Assembly: GCA_035610365.1 (NCBI GenBank)
Contig: CM069432.1
Coordinates: forward strand, 229,422,532 to 229,486,531
Direction: 5' to 3'
Source: Aquatica leii
Taxonomy: Eukaryota; Arthropoda; Insecta; Coleoptera; Lampyridae
Length of the DNA: 64,000 nucleotides
Within the stretch, counting starts at the first letter, position 1. The number at the start of each line of letters is the position of its first letter. Positions 47,430-58,680 of this stretch are shown piece by piece. The translations under genes and the position numbers were made by a program. Under the pieces are notes generated by a model. It searched no databases. It was not told where the DNA came from and saw only the letters and a program-made list of their open reading frames with translations.

Positions 47430-49948
47430 TGACGGAATGTCATTATACACGTTTTAAGAACTTTTCTAGTTCTAGTAACAAAATTATCAGATGGTGCGAG
47501 TTAGGATTTACAAGGTTTGCCAGTTTTCCAGTTCACAGAAAAATATCCACTTTTAACGCAAAGGTTGAACAAATTAACGGTCGTAAAAGAAAACAACTCT
47601 TGTAATACTACTAGTAAAACATTAATACATCTAGTGATCACCCAGTACTGTTGTAATTTTATACGCAAATTTGAAAGGAATTTTATTTGGGCAAGCATAA
47701 AAAGTTGTCTGTTGCAGGATCGTTATCAAGAACTACAAAGCAAATAATAGCTTTAATATTGTTATATTCTGAGATATGTCTATGTCGCCGTTTTGGACAT
47801 TAGAACACTGTTGGATCGACTTACGAGAGGACAACCTGTAAACAAATTCTCAAAGACTCGTTGCTATGCTTTTCTCTACAAATCTTTATCAAGAGTTATA
47901 CTCAGCTGTCTTTACTGCTAATTTCTGGTGCTTTCTAAAACACCTAACCGCTGGCTTTAACCGATTCAACTTTGACCTCTACTTCGAAACACCAGCTATA
48001 GAACTCAAGCGTATTTTGCTCAAACTATTTTAACACAAATCAAAGATTGTCCATGTGTAAGGTAATCAATAAATAAACTAGCGATTGTCGAATTCTAAGC
48101 TAAAGATTGTTTTAGAGATTGGACTTGAACGGTTAATTTTAACTGTATCAGTCAGTAGTCAGTTAATCACTTTAGAGATAACTTGTCGTCGTCAGTTACT
48201 GGGGAGTGCAAAAGTGGCAATTTTTAACTGAAGCAACTTGCTATTATTGTAGGAATGTCTTTTAGTTCATCGATATGTTGAAGATGAATGCGAATATTTA
48301 CACTCGACCGACAATTGCCAAGAAGGTGTTTCCAACCGTGATTATAGATACTACAGTGCAGTTATTTGTTTAATGGCTAAGTGTAATCACTCCGACTTTG
48401 AACTAGTGAAAGCAATAACCAAGGAATACCAAATAGAAGAGGATGCGGAAATCTTGTTGAAAGGTAGAGCCACGCTAACGATCTTGTACCCTAAACTGAA
48501 CTGACCACTCTTGGGTCAGTAAGATGTCAATGTCGCTGTCGGAAGAGAAACTCGTACCTTCAAAAGTCGCAACGCGTAAATTGCGAAGATTCACTCGCGC
48601 AAACCCTAATGTTAATTGACTGTTTTTATTGTCCATAACTACTGTTTCCTTTTTGGCGTCAAACCGTTTCATATAAGATGGGCAGGTATTGGACGAGACT
48701 CTGTGTTTAACGACTTTACCTTTATCGCCAAAACAGTGCACATGAAGGATCCCGCTTCGTGTTCGGCCACATTTCGGTCTCGTGCTTTTTAGCACAATGT
48801 TCACATTTAGAGTTGTAAGCGTCGTGGTCAAACTTTTGACAATTCAAGTAACACGGATATGATCATTGCCCCTACATGCATTCTAGGCGACGTACACGCG
48901 ACGTGTTGTCAAAAGGAAGTTTTTGGCTTCTGATACCAAAAACCAGTGATACATTGTCTTCCGGGTTTGGACCGTGTCATAGTTGCAACCGAAGCTGCCA
49001 ACGTTTCGCCCACTTTCGTAAGTTCTTAGTTAAATTTCGATTGCTTGTTTGAGTTTTGCGATTTATCTCACGCCCTGATGAAACCCCTCACGAAAGTGGG
49101 CGAAACGTTGGCAGCTTCGGTTGCAACTATGACACGGTCCAAACTCGGAAGACATTCTAATGTTAGTATAGATTCCGGCCGTGGAAGCCTTCGCTATTAC
49201 AGATACATTGTTTTGTCCCAAAGGTCAAAACGAATTTAAATTTTAAGATGTTCATGTGCTAGCGTCAATACGTCATTAGAAGCATCACTAAAATTTTGAG
49301 AAAAAATAGTCTCTTTTACCTGCTGCGGTTCAAACAATAGGACCGGTAACCGTGGAAATATTTGTAAGATCTGTACACTTAGATTTGATAATTTTTGTCT
49401 ATTTTGGTAACTTTGTCTAGTCTCAGGCTATAACTTTGAAGATTTAGGATTTTCATTAAAGTCGTCTTAGTTTTGTCTGCGGTCTTTAAAGAAGATCAGG
49501 CTTAGACACGATAACGATAGTCAATATAGAAACATAAGCGACCAAAATGAATTTCTTTCTATTTTAAATCGGACTGCTTAAGCGTACAAAATAAGAGTAG
49601 AAACTAGAGCAGGAGTGCTGTATAGTTTGACAATGACAATTTTTAAGCTTGTTTAACGCCTTCTAAGAAGTTGGTGATGTCAGCAATTTGATGTATTAGG
49701 CGACGTGATATTAGGGTTTTGTGAAATGTAGCTTGAATGCTGTTGATTAGCTCCATCACTTTAGAACGTTTAGATAAGGATTCCTTACATAACGAAATAA
49801 TTTTTGTAAAGTTTACATCACCACCAAAAAACTCTTCGACGCAGTCAAATAACGGACTTTCATTGAGAGCAACGTCATCCTCTTCACGACGATGCTCGGA
49901 AGAAACGAATTCAACTTTCATGACGCAGGTGGCTGATCGTACGGGCAA
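47430..49948 (-). pseudogene. APE-type (Jockey/I-like) LINE, copy B: ORF1 to RT start
   Basis: The 5' part is an open ORF1 frame at 49,643-49,948 (e.g. SPLFDCVEEFFGGDVNFTKI). Zinc-knuckle remnants at 48,640-48,830 read KCEHCAKKHETEMW, GKVVKHRVSSNTCPSYMKRF and then MDNKNSQLTLGFARVNLRNL. An N-terminal endonuclease phrase follows (SSDSDIDILLTQEW), then NIRIHLQHIDELKDIPTIIA at about 48,250-48,300, equivalent to the GDFN region of copy A with the motif mutated. The last part, NLCVKSGYFSVNWKTGKP near 47,510-47,570, resembles the start of the reverse transcriptase (FPxxWKxAxxxPxxKPGK). A 200 bp palindrome interrupts it at 48,955-49,154. Confidence 0.65.
48955..49154. repeat. Palindrome with 65 bp arms, 64/65 identical
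   Basis: The arm 48,955-49,019 is the reverse complement of 49,090-49,154 with a single difference; the loop is 70 bp. The arms contain GAAAGTGGGCGAAACGTTGG and GCAACTATGACACGGTCC. On the plus strand the end of the loop supplies CCTGATGAAACCCC directly before the right arm, creating a CTGATGA-stem-GAAA order. Near identity of the arms inside heavily decayed LINE sequence indicates a much younger event. Confidence 0.85.
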
Positions 49949-52900
49949 GATGAGCGCAACGCTCGTAGAGTGTCTGCTAGAAAGAAAGATTGGTTTTGAT
50001 GCTGTTGGCGATGCACAGAATCTAATTGTCAGAAAACGGTTGGGCTTACAGGATGCGCTTTATTGTCTAACTTCAACCTCGGTAAAAGCTCCGTGGAAGA
50101 ACGAGCGCGCTACACGTGTTAGCATTTAAAGGCTTGTCAGCTGAACTTCAACAAATAATTCCACGGAAATCACTATAGCGAGATTTCGAGTGGATAGTCG
50201 GAACCGTAATATTTACAAAATAGTAAACGTTCCCTTAAATAATTTCACTAAAATCACTCATTTTGACTTTAACGTAAAATAACAAGTGTGACGCTAAAGA
50301 CGAACTTCATTGAGTGTTTACACAAAGAAAATATTGTTGGCGATACATTCTTTTGTATGTAAAAATCTAACGCGCTTTAAAAACTAGTTTTTTAAAAATT
50401 ATATTTATAAATTAGTCTATTATAAAATATTCCAAAAAAAAGTTAAATAACCTTAAGTAAATTATAATGTATTTAATACTAATTTAGTTTTTCTGCATTA
50501 TTATCTTATAATTCAAGTAACCATCAGTATGGATAAACATCTGGAATTTTATGACACAATGTGCGAAACGTAGCCAAACTTTAAGAAGTTTTACAGACGA
50601 TTAATTGCATCCACCATATTTAGCAAATGTTCGTCCTAATATGATTTAATTAATTATTCAATATTCAATAATATGGAAGATAAAGAATAATATTAATATA
50701 GACATTTTTAATGGAATTATTAACAAATGCATTATAAGCATATTTTAGTTTAAATTAAATAATTAGATCAGCATGAATACAGTCTTTAAGCAAAAAATGA
50801 TGCAATTGAATATATTCAATACAACAAAGCACGCTTTTGCAGAAACGCTTAATGCACTTTTAATGTATTACTTTGAATCGTAACGTTTTCAGACAACATT
50901 AACTTGATTGTATTTGAAAATAAAACCTTTTAGATTAAGTTATTATTATTAAATTGTAGTTAGTTTAAAAATTTTGTTATTACTTAATCAATACTAACAT
51001 CCATTAAATTTCAGTCTTCTGCACAATCGAGATAAACTAAAATGATGTGAATTATATGAAACTCATTTATATATAAAGTGACATTATCGGTAAAGTCTCC
51101 GCGTCTCTTCAACAAAATATCTAAGTAAAACATCATATTGGAAGGCGTAGATACCTCAAGTTCTAACGCAACAATGACAAAATAAATTGGATTAAAGCTG
51201 TAGCCTGCTAGTGACTTGTAGAGTCCCACAATAGCTCATCATTTTAGCATCGGATGTGTTCGATTCTGAACCTCAAAGAAGAGTATACAAGAACGAAGAC
51301 TCTCTAAAAGTGTTTACTGAACTGTCAGGTCCGGGAAATGTCTTGGAAAGCATTTTCCTTGCGATAGGAACGTGAACACTTATCCAATCTTATTCAACTG
51401 AAGATGCTACAGGGTTGGTCTGCACATAATTGTTTTATCGTTCACTTAAATTTAACGAAAATGTTTTATAACTATTTTTTATATTTTCGGTAATTGCTTA
51501 TTGAAGCAAGAATTTATTGTTAACTGATAACAACGCATAAAATCAAATAATTGATATCGAAGTAACATATATTTAATTTAACATCGAGTTAAAACAAAAA
51601 AGGATTTGCGTTACTTTAATCATCAATTTATAATAAAGTTAAACTCGTAATAGAAATTTCTATTAGTACGGGCCAAGCATCGAAGTATTCGGTTTTATAA
51701 AGTCTTGGATTGTGTGGTCACTACGGGTACTTCAGTATTCTACTTTCAACATCATAGAAACATCCAATCCCACGATATTTACTTTTCTTCAATAGTGGAA
51801 ACACTTTAAACTTTTTTCTAGATTTATTGTGTTTCTTTGAAATGACAAAAAAACATATGTATAAACTGCAACTGTTGATATAACGAATAACGCCGTTCGC
51901 GCTGTTAAAATAAAAACTTTGTCGATTTATTAAAATTAATGTAGCTTTATTAAATAATTTTTTATATATTTTTGACATTTAATTTTATAACAATTCTTTT
52001 AGTTATAAAGATTACGTTTAAGTTCCATATTTTTTTTTGCAATAAAACAAATATGACACTAGCAGATTTAGTCTTACAAAATAAATAAGCACTTGACTTA
52101 AATATGAATGAAATTATAACTTATTTAGATAAATACAAAGTACTATAAATAAATAAACTAGTAAAGAATGCATACATAAATAATAAAAAAATAAAATAAA
52201 AAAACACAAATAACTAGTATTCTAGGTACATATTAAACGAGAATAGAGTCGTATGATAATTCACCAACTGTTTGTATTTAACATTTGTCCATGAAATGCC
52301 TGAGAATTGTTTCCCATAACCTCTTCATCGCTGGAAGATGATGAATCAGCAATACCAATCACTTTTTGAGATAACAAATTATGAGCGAGACCGTTCAAGA
52401 ATTGCTGTGCGCTGATAAAACATAGCTTCCAGTGACATATCTAAAGAGAAACCCGATCGCGTTATCTTACATCCCTGCAAACAACATGGCATGTAAATAG
52501 GTCGGCGTTTAGTGTAAAATGATTGCAAACTGGAGGGTACATCTTTTATAGAAATTTTTTTTAGAGAAGCACAATAATGGGTATTGGGGCTGTGTTGGTA
52601 ACGCTTAGATTCTCTTTTCTAAGTGATGTAAGGTAAAAAACACAAAGCAAGCAACAAAATTTTAAAATATCGAACTTATTTGACAAGAAAGGTCGAAAAA
52701 TTGAGATTTACGTCCACTGACTATCATTTTCTGCTAGCTTAGATACGGTTGAGAGCATTCGGATAAATGTAAAATTTTCTCTAGACACAATCAATTTTAG
52801 AGCCAAAGGGAAACTTTCAGAAATTTAGCCTTTGATTGAATACGCTTGGAATAAATAAATTATTCAATCATTAAATAAACAATTTATATCGCGTGTTTCC

Positions 52901-53560
52901 TGACAATTGTTTCACCACACTGTAATTAGTTGACGCGCATTTTTAAAAAAACAACAAAACTAAATGAGTACTGGGTTTTACCCGAGTCTTATGGCGGTTT
53001 ACAGTTCAACAGCTTCTATGATTATGACACGATTCGAGCTACGTTGCCACATCTTTTCAGATGTAAAAATTGCAAACATTTCGCGACGTGAAATAATCGA
53101 CATGCCTTTGTATTAAATTCTCAAGGTGTTCTTAACGTGATCTTTCGGCGCAACAGAAGTAAAACTAATCTTATAAGCGACTTGTCAATTGCCAAACACA
53201 AATATTAAATTTGCTCTCTTGCTTTACAACAAAAAAAAAACAAACAAAACACCTCGTTTAAGCGATAGAATTAAATTTAAATAATCATTCTCAATTTTCT
53301 CGCATCAGACAGTATCTCAGTTTATCGCATCTATCGTACAATAATCAAATATGAAACTTACAAACGCATATCCAAATAAATTTAACTAATCTCTGACCTT
53401 TTTATAAGGCGCCTAATCGTCAGATTGAAGATTAAGTTTGCGGTTTGTTGAGCTTTGACTGGACGCAGGTTGGCAACCACGTTACAATTTGTCACTAACT
53501 AATAACTTTATACAAAACGTACACTCAAAGAAAAATAATAATAATATGTGCGTGAAAGAA
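49949..53560. other. No recognisable gene
   Basis: The region from 49,950 to 50,340 may be the 5' end of LINE copy B. Beyond it I see AT-rich DNA with occasional more complex patches (51,240-51,430; 52,260-52,560; 52,970-53,180). A short plus-strand frame near 53,060 reads LFRCKNCKHFAT and then a stop, a C-x2-C arrangement too short to assign. No tRNA or known transposon signature was found. Confidence 0.4.
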
Positions 53561-53790
53561 ACCAGCCCGTCAGTAACTCCTTTCGCGAGTACGAAAAAAA
53601 ATACCACCGGTCAGTAACTTTTCTTCGGATAAGTGAAAAAAAAACCAGCACGTAAATAACTTTTTCGAGTAGGTAAAAAAAACCAGCGCGTAAATTAACT
53701 CCCTTGCGCGAGTACTTTAAAAAAAACAGCCCAACAGTAACATCCTTTTCGCGAGTAACTCAAAACAAGAACTCCCGTATGCAACTTTCT
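53561..53790. repeat. Degenerate ~41 bp minisatellite, about 5.5 units
   Basis: The unit ACCAGCCCGTCAGTAACTCC-TTCGCGAGTA-G-A-tract restarts at 53,561, 53,603, 53,644, 53,682, 53,726 and about 53,766, so the period is 38-44 bp. Each unit pairs a GC-containing half (CCAGC...GTAA...TTCGCGAGTA) with an A8-9 tract. Units have diverged individually. Confidence 0.8.
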
Positions 53791-54703
53791 TTGTTTTTGC
53801 ACCGCGTCAGGGTTTTTAAAACCTTCGTATAAAACTCTTCTCCTTTTTTGTACGGAATTTTGACTTTATTTCCTAAAACGCTTTTTTCCGATTGGTTCAC
53901 GATCCTTCTCAGTACCAAATCTACTAATTGACTTTTTTTACTCAATTTGTTGAAAGCGGTGTTATGCTTTTTTCTACCGTTAAGATGTTACGACGTAATG
54001 TTACTGAGCGACGCTGCGTGTTTCAGATGGAATAGAAATTTACCGATTCTACAATTTTTTTCTTATTAATATTAAGCAAGTGCGCTACTGACTATAAAAA
54101 AGCATTACACAGATGAACTTTACTTTAACATAAATCTTTGCTCTAGTCTTAACAGATTTATAACGCTAATAATCTTTACAATTACTTGACTGTTTATACA
54201 ATTTCAACACTCAAAATTTACTCAAATTTTATTTTACATACTTTTGTCCTATGTAGACAACTTTACAGTAAAATCATTTATTACTTAAACTAGTAATCCT
54301 GATAGTTTTTATTATAAAACTTTATAAATCAGGTTTATTAAATGATTTCGTTTACGCATTTTAAAATTTGAACATAAATTATCGGTTTAGTAGAACATGT
54401 GTGTTTCGGTAGTTGCTTTTGGTGACTACCGGGGCTTTTTTTGCGGCTAAGGGTAGCTTTGTCGGTGTCGTATTATTACATCAGGTATCTAGAGTTGTTT
54501 TTCTTGTAAATCATGCCGCCTGCATCAAAACAGCCACAATGTTTGTATTAAAATGATTTGCCTAATAACTTAAAATAACCAATAAAGTATAACCCTAAAA
54601 CGGCGAAAGATAGAGGATAGTTGCACATAAACATTTGTATAGAGGACAAAATTTACTATAAAAAAGTCGTTAAAGGCGTACAATTACCTTCAATAGTTTA
54701 GAA
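53791..54703. other. No recognisable gene
   Basis: A minus-strand frame at 53,760-53,945 (VDLVLRRIVNQSEKSVLGN...) looks protein-like but matches nothing I know. A GGTAGT / ACTACC hairpin before a T7 run lies at about 54,408-54,442. Otherwise the DNA is AT-rich. Confidence 0.35.
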
Positions 54704-54860
54704 CAGGGATTTCCAACACGCGGCCCGCGGCTTTCCTGCGTGCGGCCCGCGGCTTTCGTTAATAGTAGCTATATAAATATATACCTGTGCGGATGCGGCC
54801 CGCTATTTACTCCATTAATCTAATGGCGGCCCTCGGTCACTCATAAGTTGGAAACCCCTG
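54704..54860. mobile_element. 157 bp hAT MITE with perfect 8 bp target duplication
   Basis: The element begins CAGGGATTTCCAACACGCGG and ends TTGGAAACCCCTG, a CAGGGRTTTCCAA inverted terminus typical of hAT elements with GGCCGCGGCC-rich interiors. GTTTAGAA occurs immediately before (54,696-54,703) and immediately after (54,861-54,868), a perfect 8 bp duplication. The inside holds CGGCCCGCGGC twice. No coding capacity; it depends on a hAT transposase supplied in trans. Confidence 0.93.
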
Positions 54861-54868
54861 GTTTAGAA

Positions 54869-55689
54869 GATACAAGTTTGCAAAGTTGCACGAAAACGTC
54901 TCATTACATTAAAATTCTGTAATTCTTAAATTATTAGATATAATTATACACTCCCGCGGATTTTTTTGTAGTAAATTTTGTGCTCAATAAATTGTTTATG
55001 TGCAATTTTTATCTATATTGTACCGTTTTTGCAGCGTACAAGACGGAAGCTCGCGCGGATCTAATTCTCCAATTGCTATAATTATTTTTCATCACTGCTG
55101 ACTGATATTAAGACTTATTATATTTTTAAAACATAAAATGAGTTATAAGAAATATCTTGTTTAATAATAATAAACACTACATCCAAAAAACACAAAAAGT
55201 GAAATTGGGCACCACCGCAAGTCCCAGCTTTGTTTCATCTGAGCGTTTCAACATTAAAACAACAATTTTTAATTAACGTTTAGGTAAACAATATAAACTG
55301 CAGAAAGAGTAACTTATAATTGTAATAAAAATAAAAACATTAATTATATAAACAATTAGTAAATTCAAAAACAACCATTGTTTTGAACTGTTTGAGAAAA
55401 CAAACATAAATAATAGTAAATTATTATATGTATATTATATGATTAAAATAATTTATTTAAAAAAAAAACTGAAAAAAATTAAAGCGGGTAAGTAAAAATT
55501 TACACAAAGTTATTTAAAAAAAAATAATAGATCAGCGTCAAAAGTAAATTAATGACGACAGCAACATCTAAATTAAAACATTTTTAAAATATTTTATTAA
55601 TTTATTTCAATTATTAGAAACTTAAGAACGCATCCTAAAAACTAGAGATGCTTTTCAGTAAAAAATCTTATAAACACAAATCGACAGTC
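54869..55689. other. No recognisable gene
   Basis: Strongly AT-rich, poly-A/T tracts only. Confidence 0.5.
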
Positions 55690-56203
55690 GCAAATACTAT
55701 TGCTTACATTATCATCCACAGTTTGGTTTTTTATTCTTTTTTTTTTTCTGCCTTAAAAACATTCTTAAATTCTTCTTAATCCTATCTAAAAATTAGTATT
55801 TTTCTTCATTTGAATTTCTTTTTTTCAATTTTTTGTCTAAATTGTCTTACTACAGGAAAGTTGATTACTTTTGAATGGTAAAAGCATTTTCGTATACCTC
55901 TTATCTTTAGCTCACTTTCTTTTACCAATTTTTTTATTCGTCTAAACTTTATTTTGGAATTTATTAAAGCCATCCTGTTTTATTTCATGAATTTGGTCCT
56001 TGGGAATGTTGCTTTAAATATCGTAGATCTATTCACACTCCAGTTTTTTAAGCCACCCACCATCTATGGCTTTCTAACTAACTAAGTATGCTATCGTACA
56101 TCACCTTTTGTTTGCCGTCTTTATTCTACTACTAAACAGAACTCCCTAGAGTGCCCGGAAGCTTATTCTGCTATCACCACCGAATAACAAAAATTAATCA
56201 CCG
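55690..56203 (-). repeat. Inverted repeat arm, left (partner 57215-57845)
   Basis: Its reverse complement aligns with the right arm from the inner CGGTGATTA-TT-TTGYTATTCGGTGG, through GACGGCAAACAAAAGGTG, TAGATGGTGGGTGGCTTAAA, GAGTGTGAATAGRTCTACGATATT and AAACAGGATGGCTT, to the outer GTGGAYGATAAYGTAA. Identity is moderate with indels; the right arm has about 100 extra bases. The inner boundary abuts the gypsy pol fragment. Confidence 0.75.
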
Positions 56204-56205
56204 GA

Positions 56206-57212
56206 ACGTCATTGCACCGTCTGTCGAAGGAGATCGGGAGTGGCAACCTCTTCTATTACTACTGAGACAGGTACTCAAATCCACGTTTTTACCAAGAATT
56301 CTGACGTAAAACTTCGACATTTTAGATGAACATGCTTATATAGCAGTCCATTTTCTATTCTCCAATAGAAACATTTTTGAGGTTGCTGTTATACCTCCTT
56401 TGTCATTGGCGTGTACCATCGACCAGTAGTATTTTTACCTTTACACATGATTCCAGATAAGGAACAGATGGATTTAACACCTTGGGAACGATGTGATCTT
56501 TACTTTTTCTGTGCACTAACTCAAAATCATACGGTTAGAGTCTTAGGGTCTATCACGCCAGACGACCTTGTGGATTTTTTAATTGGTAAAACCATAACAG
56601 AGAATAATAGTCAGTAATAACTTTAAAATAAGCACCTTTTAAATAGTGACTTAATTTCTCGACAGACTAAATAACTGCTAGACATTCTAGTTCGGTAGTA
56701 GTGTACTTTCGTTCTTGTTGTGTAAAAGACCGAGATAAATATTGGATAACACATTTGCCATCGTCAAATTCCTGCGTTAATACTGCGCCTAATCCGTACG
56801 AAGAAGCATCCGTTTGAAAACAAAACTCAGTACACTAAGTAGAGGTGCTGTAATTAAACGTTCTTTGAAAGTACAGAACAATGTCTCACCTTCGGACTTC
56901 CAATTCCATTTAACATTCTTTTTAGTGAGATTTGAAAGTGGAGAAAGAGTAGTAGCAAAATTGGGCACAAGACGACGGTACCAAGAAGCTGTACCTATAA
57001 AACGTCTTGATCTACCACATTCTTCGGACACGGTATATTTAATATTGCTTGCACCTTCTCAGAGTCCGGTATTAGACCATCTTTATTGACTACGTACCTA
57101 ATATATCAGCATTTGTCGGCGTTTACGAAAAATCTAGTAGAATTTAAACGTTTGAAGACAATATCAAGACACCTCAAATGTTCATAAAAATCTTGCAAAA
57201 CAATAATTTAGT
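56206..57212 (-). pseudogene. Ty3/gypsy pol fragment: RT, RNase H, integrase N-terminus
   Basis: Minus-strand frames give the thumb/connection of reverse transcriptase (LQDFYEHLRCLDIVFKRLNS, then VNADKC; FIGTASWYRRLVPNFATTLS, then PLSNLTKKNVKWNWKSEGET), RNase H after a one-base shift (FQTDASSYGLGAVLTQEFDD, YLSRSFTQQERKYTTTELEC, ending PYDFELVHRKSKDHIVPKVL) and the start of integrase (WRIENGLLYKHV). The order and spacing match gypsy polyproteins. The palm with YxDD, protease, gag and the integrase core are missing. Stops and shifts inactivate it. Both ends coincide within a few bases with the inner edges of the surrounding inverted repeats. Confidence 0.85.
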
Positions 57213-57214
57213 TT

Positions 57215-57845
57215 CGGTGATTAGTTCTTGCTATTCGGTGGCGATACGAAAATAAGCTTGCAGTCGCTCTGGAGAGATCCGTTTAGAAGAAGAATGAAGA
57301 CGGCAAACAAAAGGTGTACGATAGCACACTTCCCATTAATTTTACGTCTTTGAATTTAGCACTTGGCTGTCAAAGTTAGCTTTTGTTTTTAAAAGTTTAA
57401 TTAGAAACCTTTAGATGGTGGGTGGCTTAAAAGTGGTTTTGGCAAAATATGCTGAAATTCCAGAAATTTTGGAGTGTGAATAGGTCTACGATATTTAAAG
57501 CAACATTTCCAAGGACCAAATCACGAAATAAAACAGGATGGCTTGAATAAATCCTAAAATAAGGTTTACGCAAATACCTCAAGACCACCATGACGAATTG
57601 CCAAAAAGAAATACTAAAAAACTAAAAATAACAGCTATGGGAAAATCCTTTACTATTCAAAAATAATCAACCTTCCTGTGATACGACAATTTTGAAAAGA
57701 GAGTTAATAGAGGGAAATTGAAATGAAGAATAATACTACTTTTAAGATAGGATTAGAATTAAGTAAAATTTAAAAGTTCGTTCTTAAAGCACACAAAAAC
57801 GAGAATAAATAACTGGAATTGTGGACGATAACGTAACTTGTCGCT
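57215..57845 (+). repeat. Inverted repeat arm, right (partner 55690-56203)
   Basis: This is the partner of the left arm in opposite orientation. In an LTR retrotransposon the flanking repeats would be direct, so these arms are not its two LTRs in normal arrangement. They may be termini of a foldback-type element that holds a pol fragment, or two separate copies of one repeat. Confidence 0.7.
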
Positions 57846-58680
57846 GTAACAAACATTAAAATATGAATCTTTTGCCAATATATTGAACGTAGAATCACTC
57901 GTGCATTTACGTGTATGAACAGCAGAGTTAAAAACGTATAGCCTAACACGAATAGCTATAAAAATAAATATTAATATTTTGATTTATATGTAAATATCAC
58001 TTGTACAAATTTACATAGAACGAACTGAAAAACTTACTACAATCGTTTAAATATTAAATTTTCTTGCTTATTTTGCACTTCATATTCAATTTACTGATAT
58101 TAAAGCATACATAAAATGTAAATACCAACACTTAGATCTCTGATAAAAGTATTCCCCTAGTTTAAAACGCTTTGGCTACTATTTAATTTAAATTTTAAAT
58201 TTTAAAAAGACAGTTTGTGAATATGACAATTTTTAGAAAACCTTTAGGGTATTTTGGATTTACAGTAAAGAAACGTATTCTTTAAATAATATTTACTATA
58301 ACATTGTTATTAGAATATTTTTCGATTTTGTGATATGCATTTTATGTAAATTATACTAATTAATTTAGCATAAACTACGTCAAACGTTATTTATTATTAA
58401 TTAAACTGGCACTAATAGCATATTTTTTCTGTTAAATGACAAAAAACTAAAAGTCTTAGCAGCAATGTTTCACAAATAAAAAATGATTCAAGAAGTATAC
58501 AAAAACTTATAAATCTATCACAAACGTTTGATTTATCTATGTTCTTTAAAATAAAAAAAACTGCAAAGTATATGCAGTTACAAAATCTATTTTATCCGCA
58601 CTTTACTTGTCGTCAATTAAAAAGTTTACCTTAATTAAACGCGAAATGTATTTTGACTTTCGTTACTCTTTTATATAGTT
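57846..58680. other. No recognisable gene
   Basis: AT-rich sequence with no structure beyond homopolymer tracts. Confidence 0.5.

Noticed and set aside
47395..47460. Plus-strand phrase FWTLAKAFDICDG resembling the RT motif LDLAKAFDTVDH.
   Set aside because: The surrounding sequence reads as LINE protein on the minus strand, and the plus frame stops within a few codons; treated as coincidence, though a nested fragment is not excluded.
53760..53945. 61-codon minus frame with Lys-rich protein-like sequence next to the minisatellite.
   Set aside because: Short, no recognisable family, partly over the last minisatellite unit.
54408..54442. GGTAGT/ACTACC hairpin followed by a T-run, like an intrinsic terminator.
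   Set aside because: The window is eukaryotic in character and no transcript ends there; chance hairpin.
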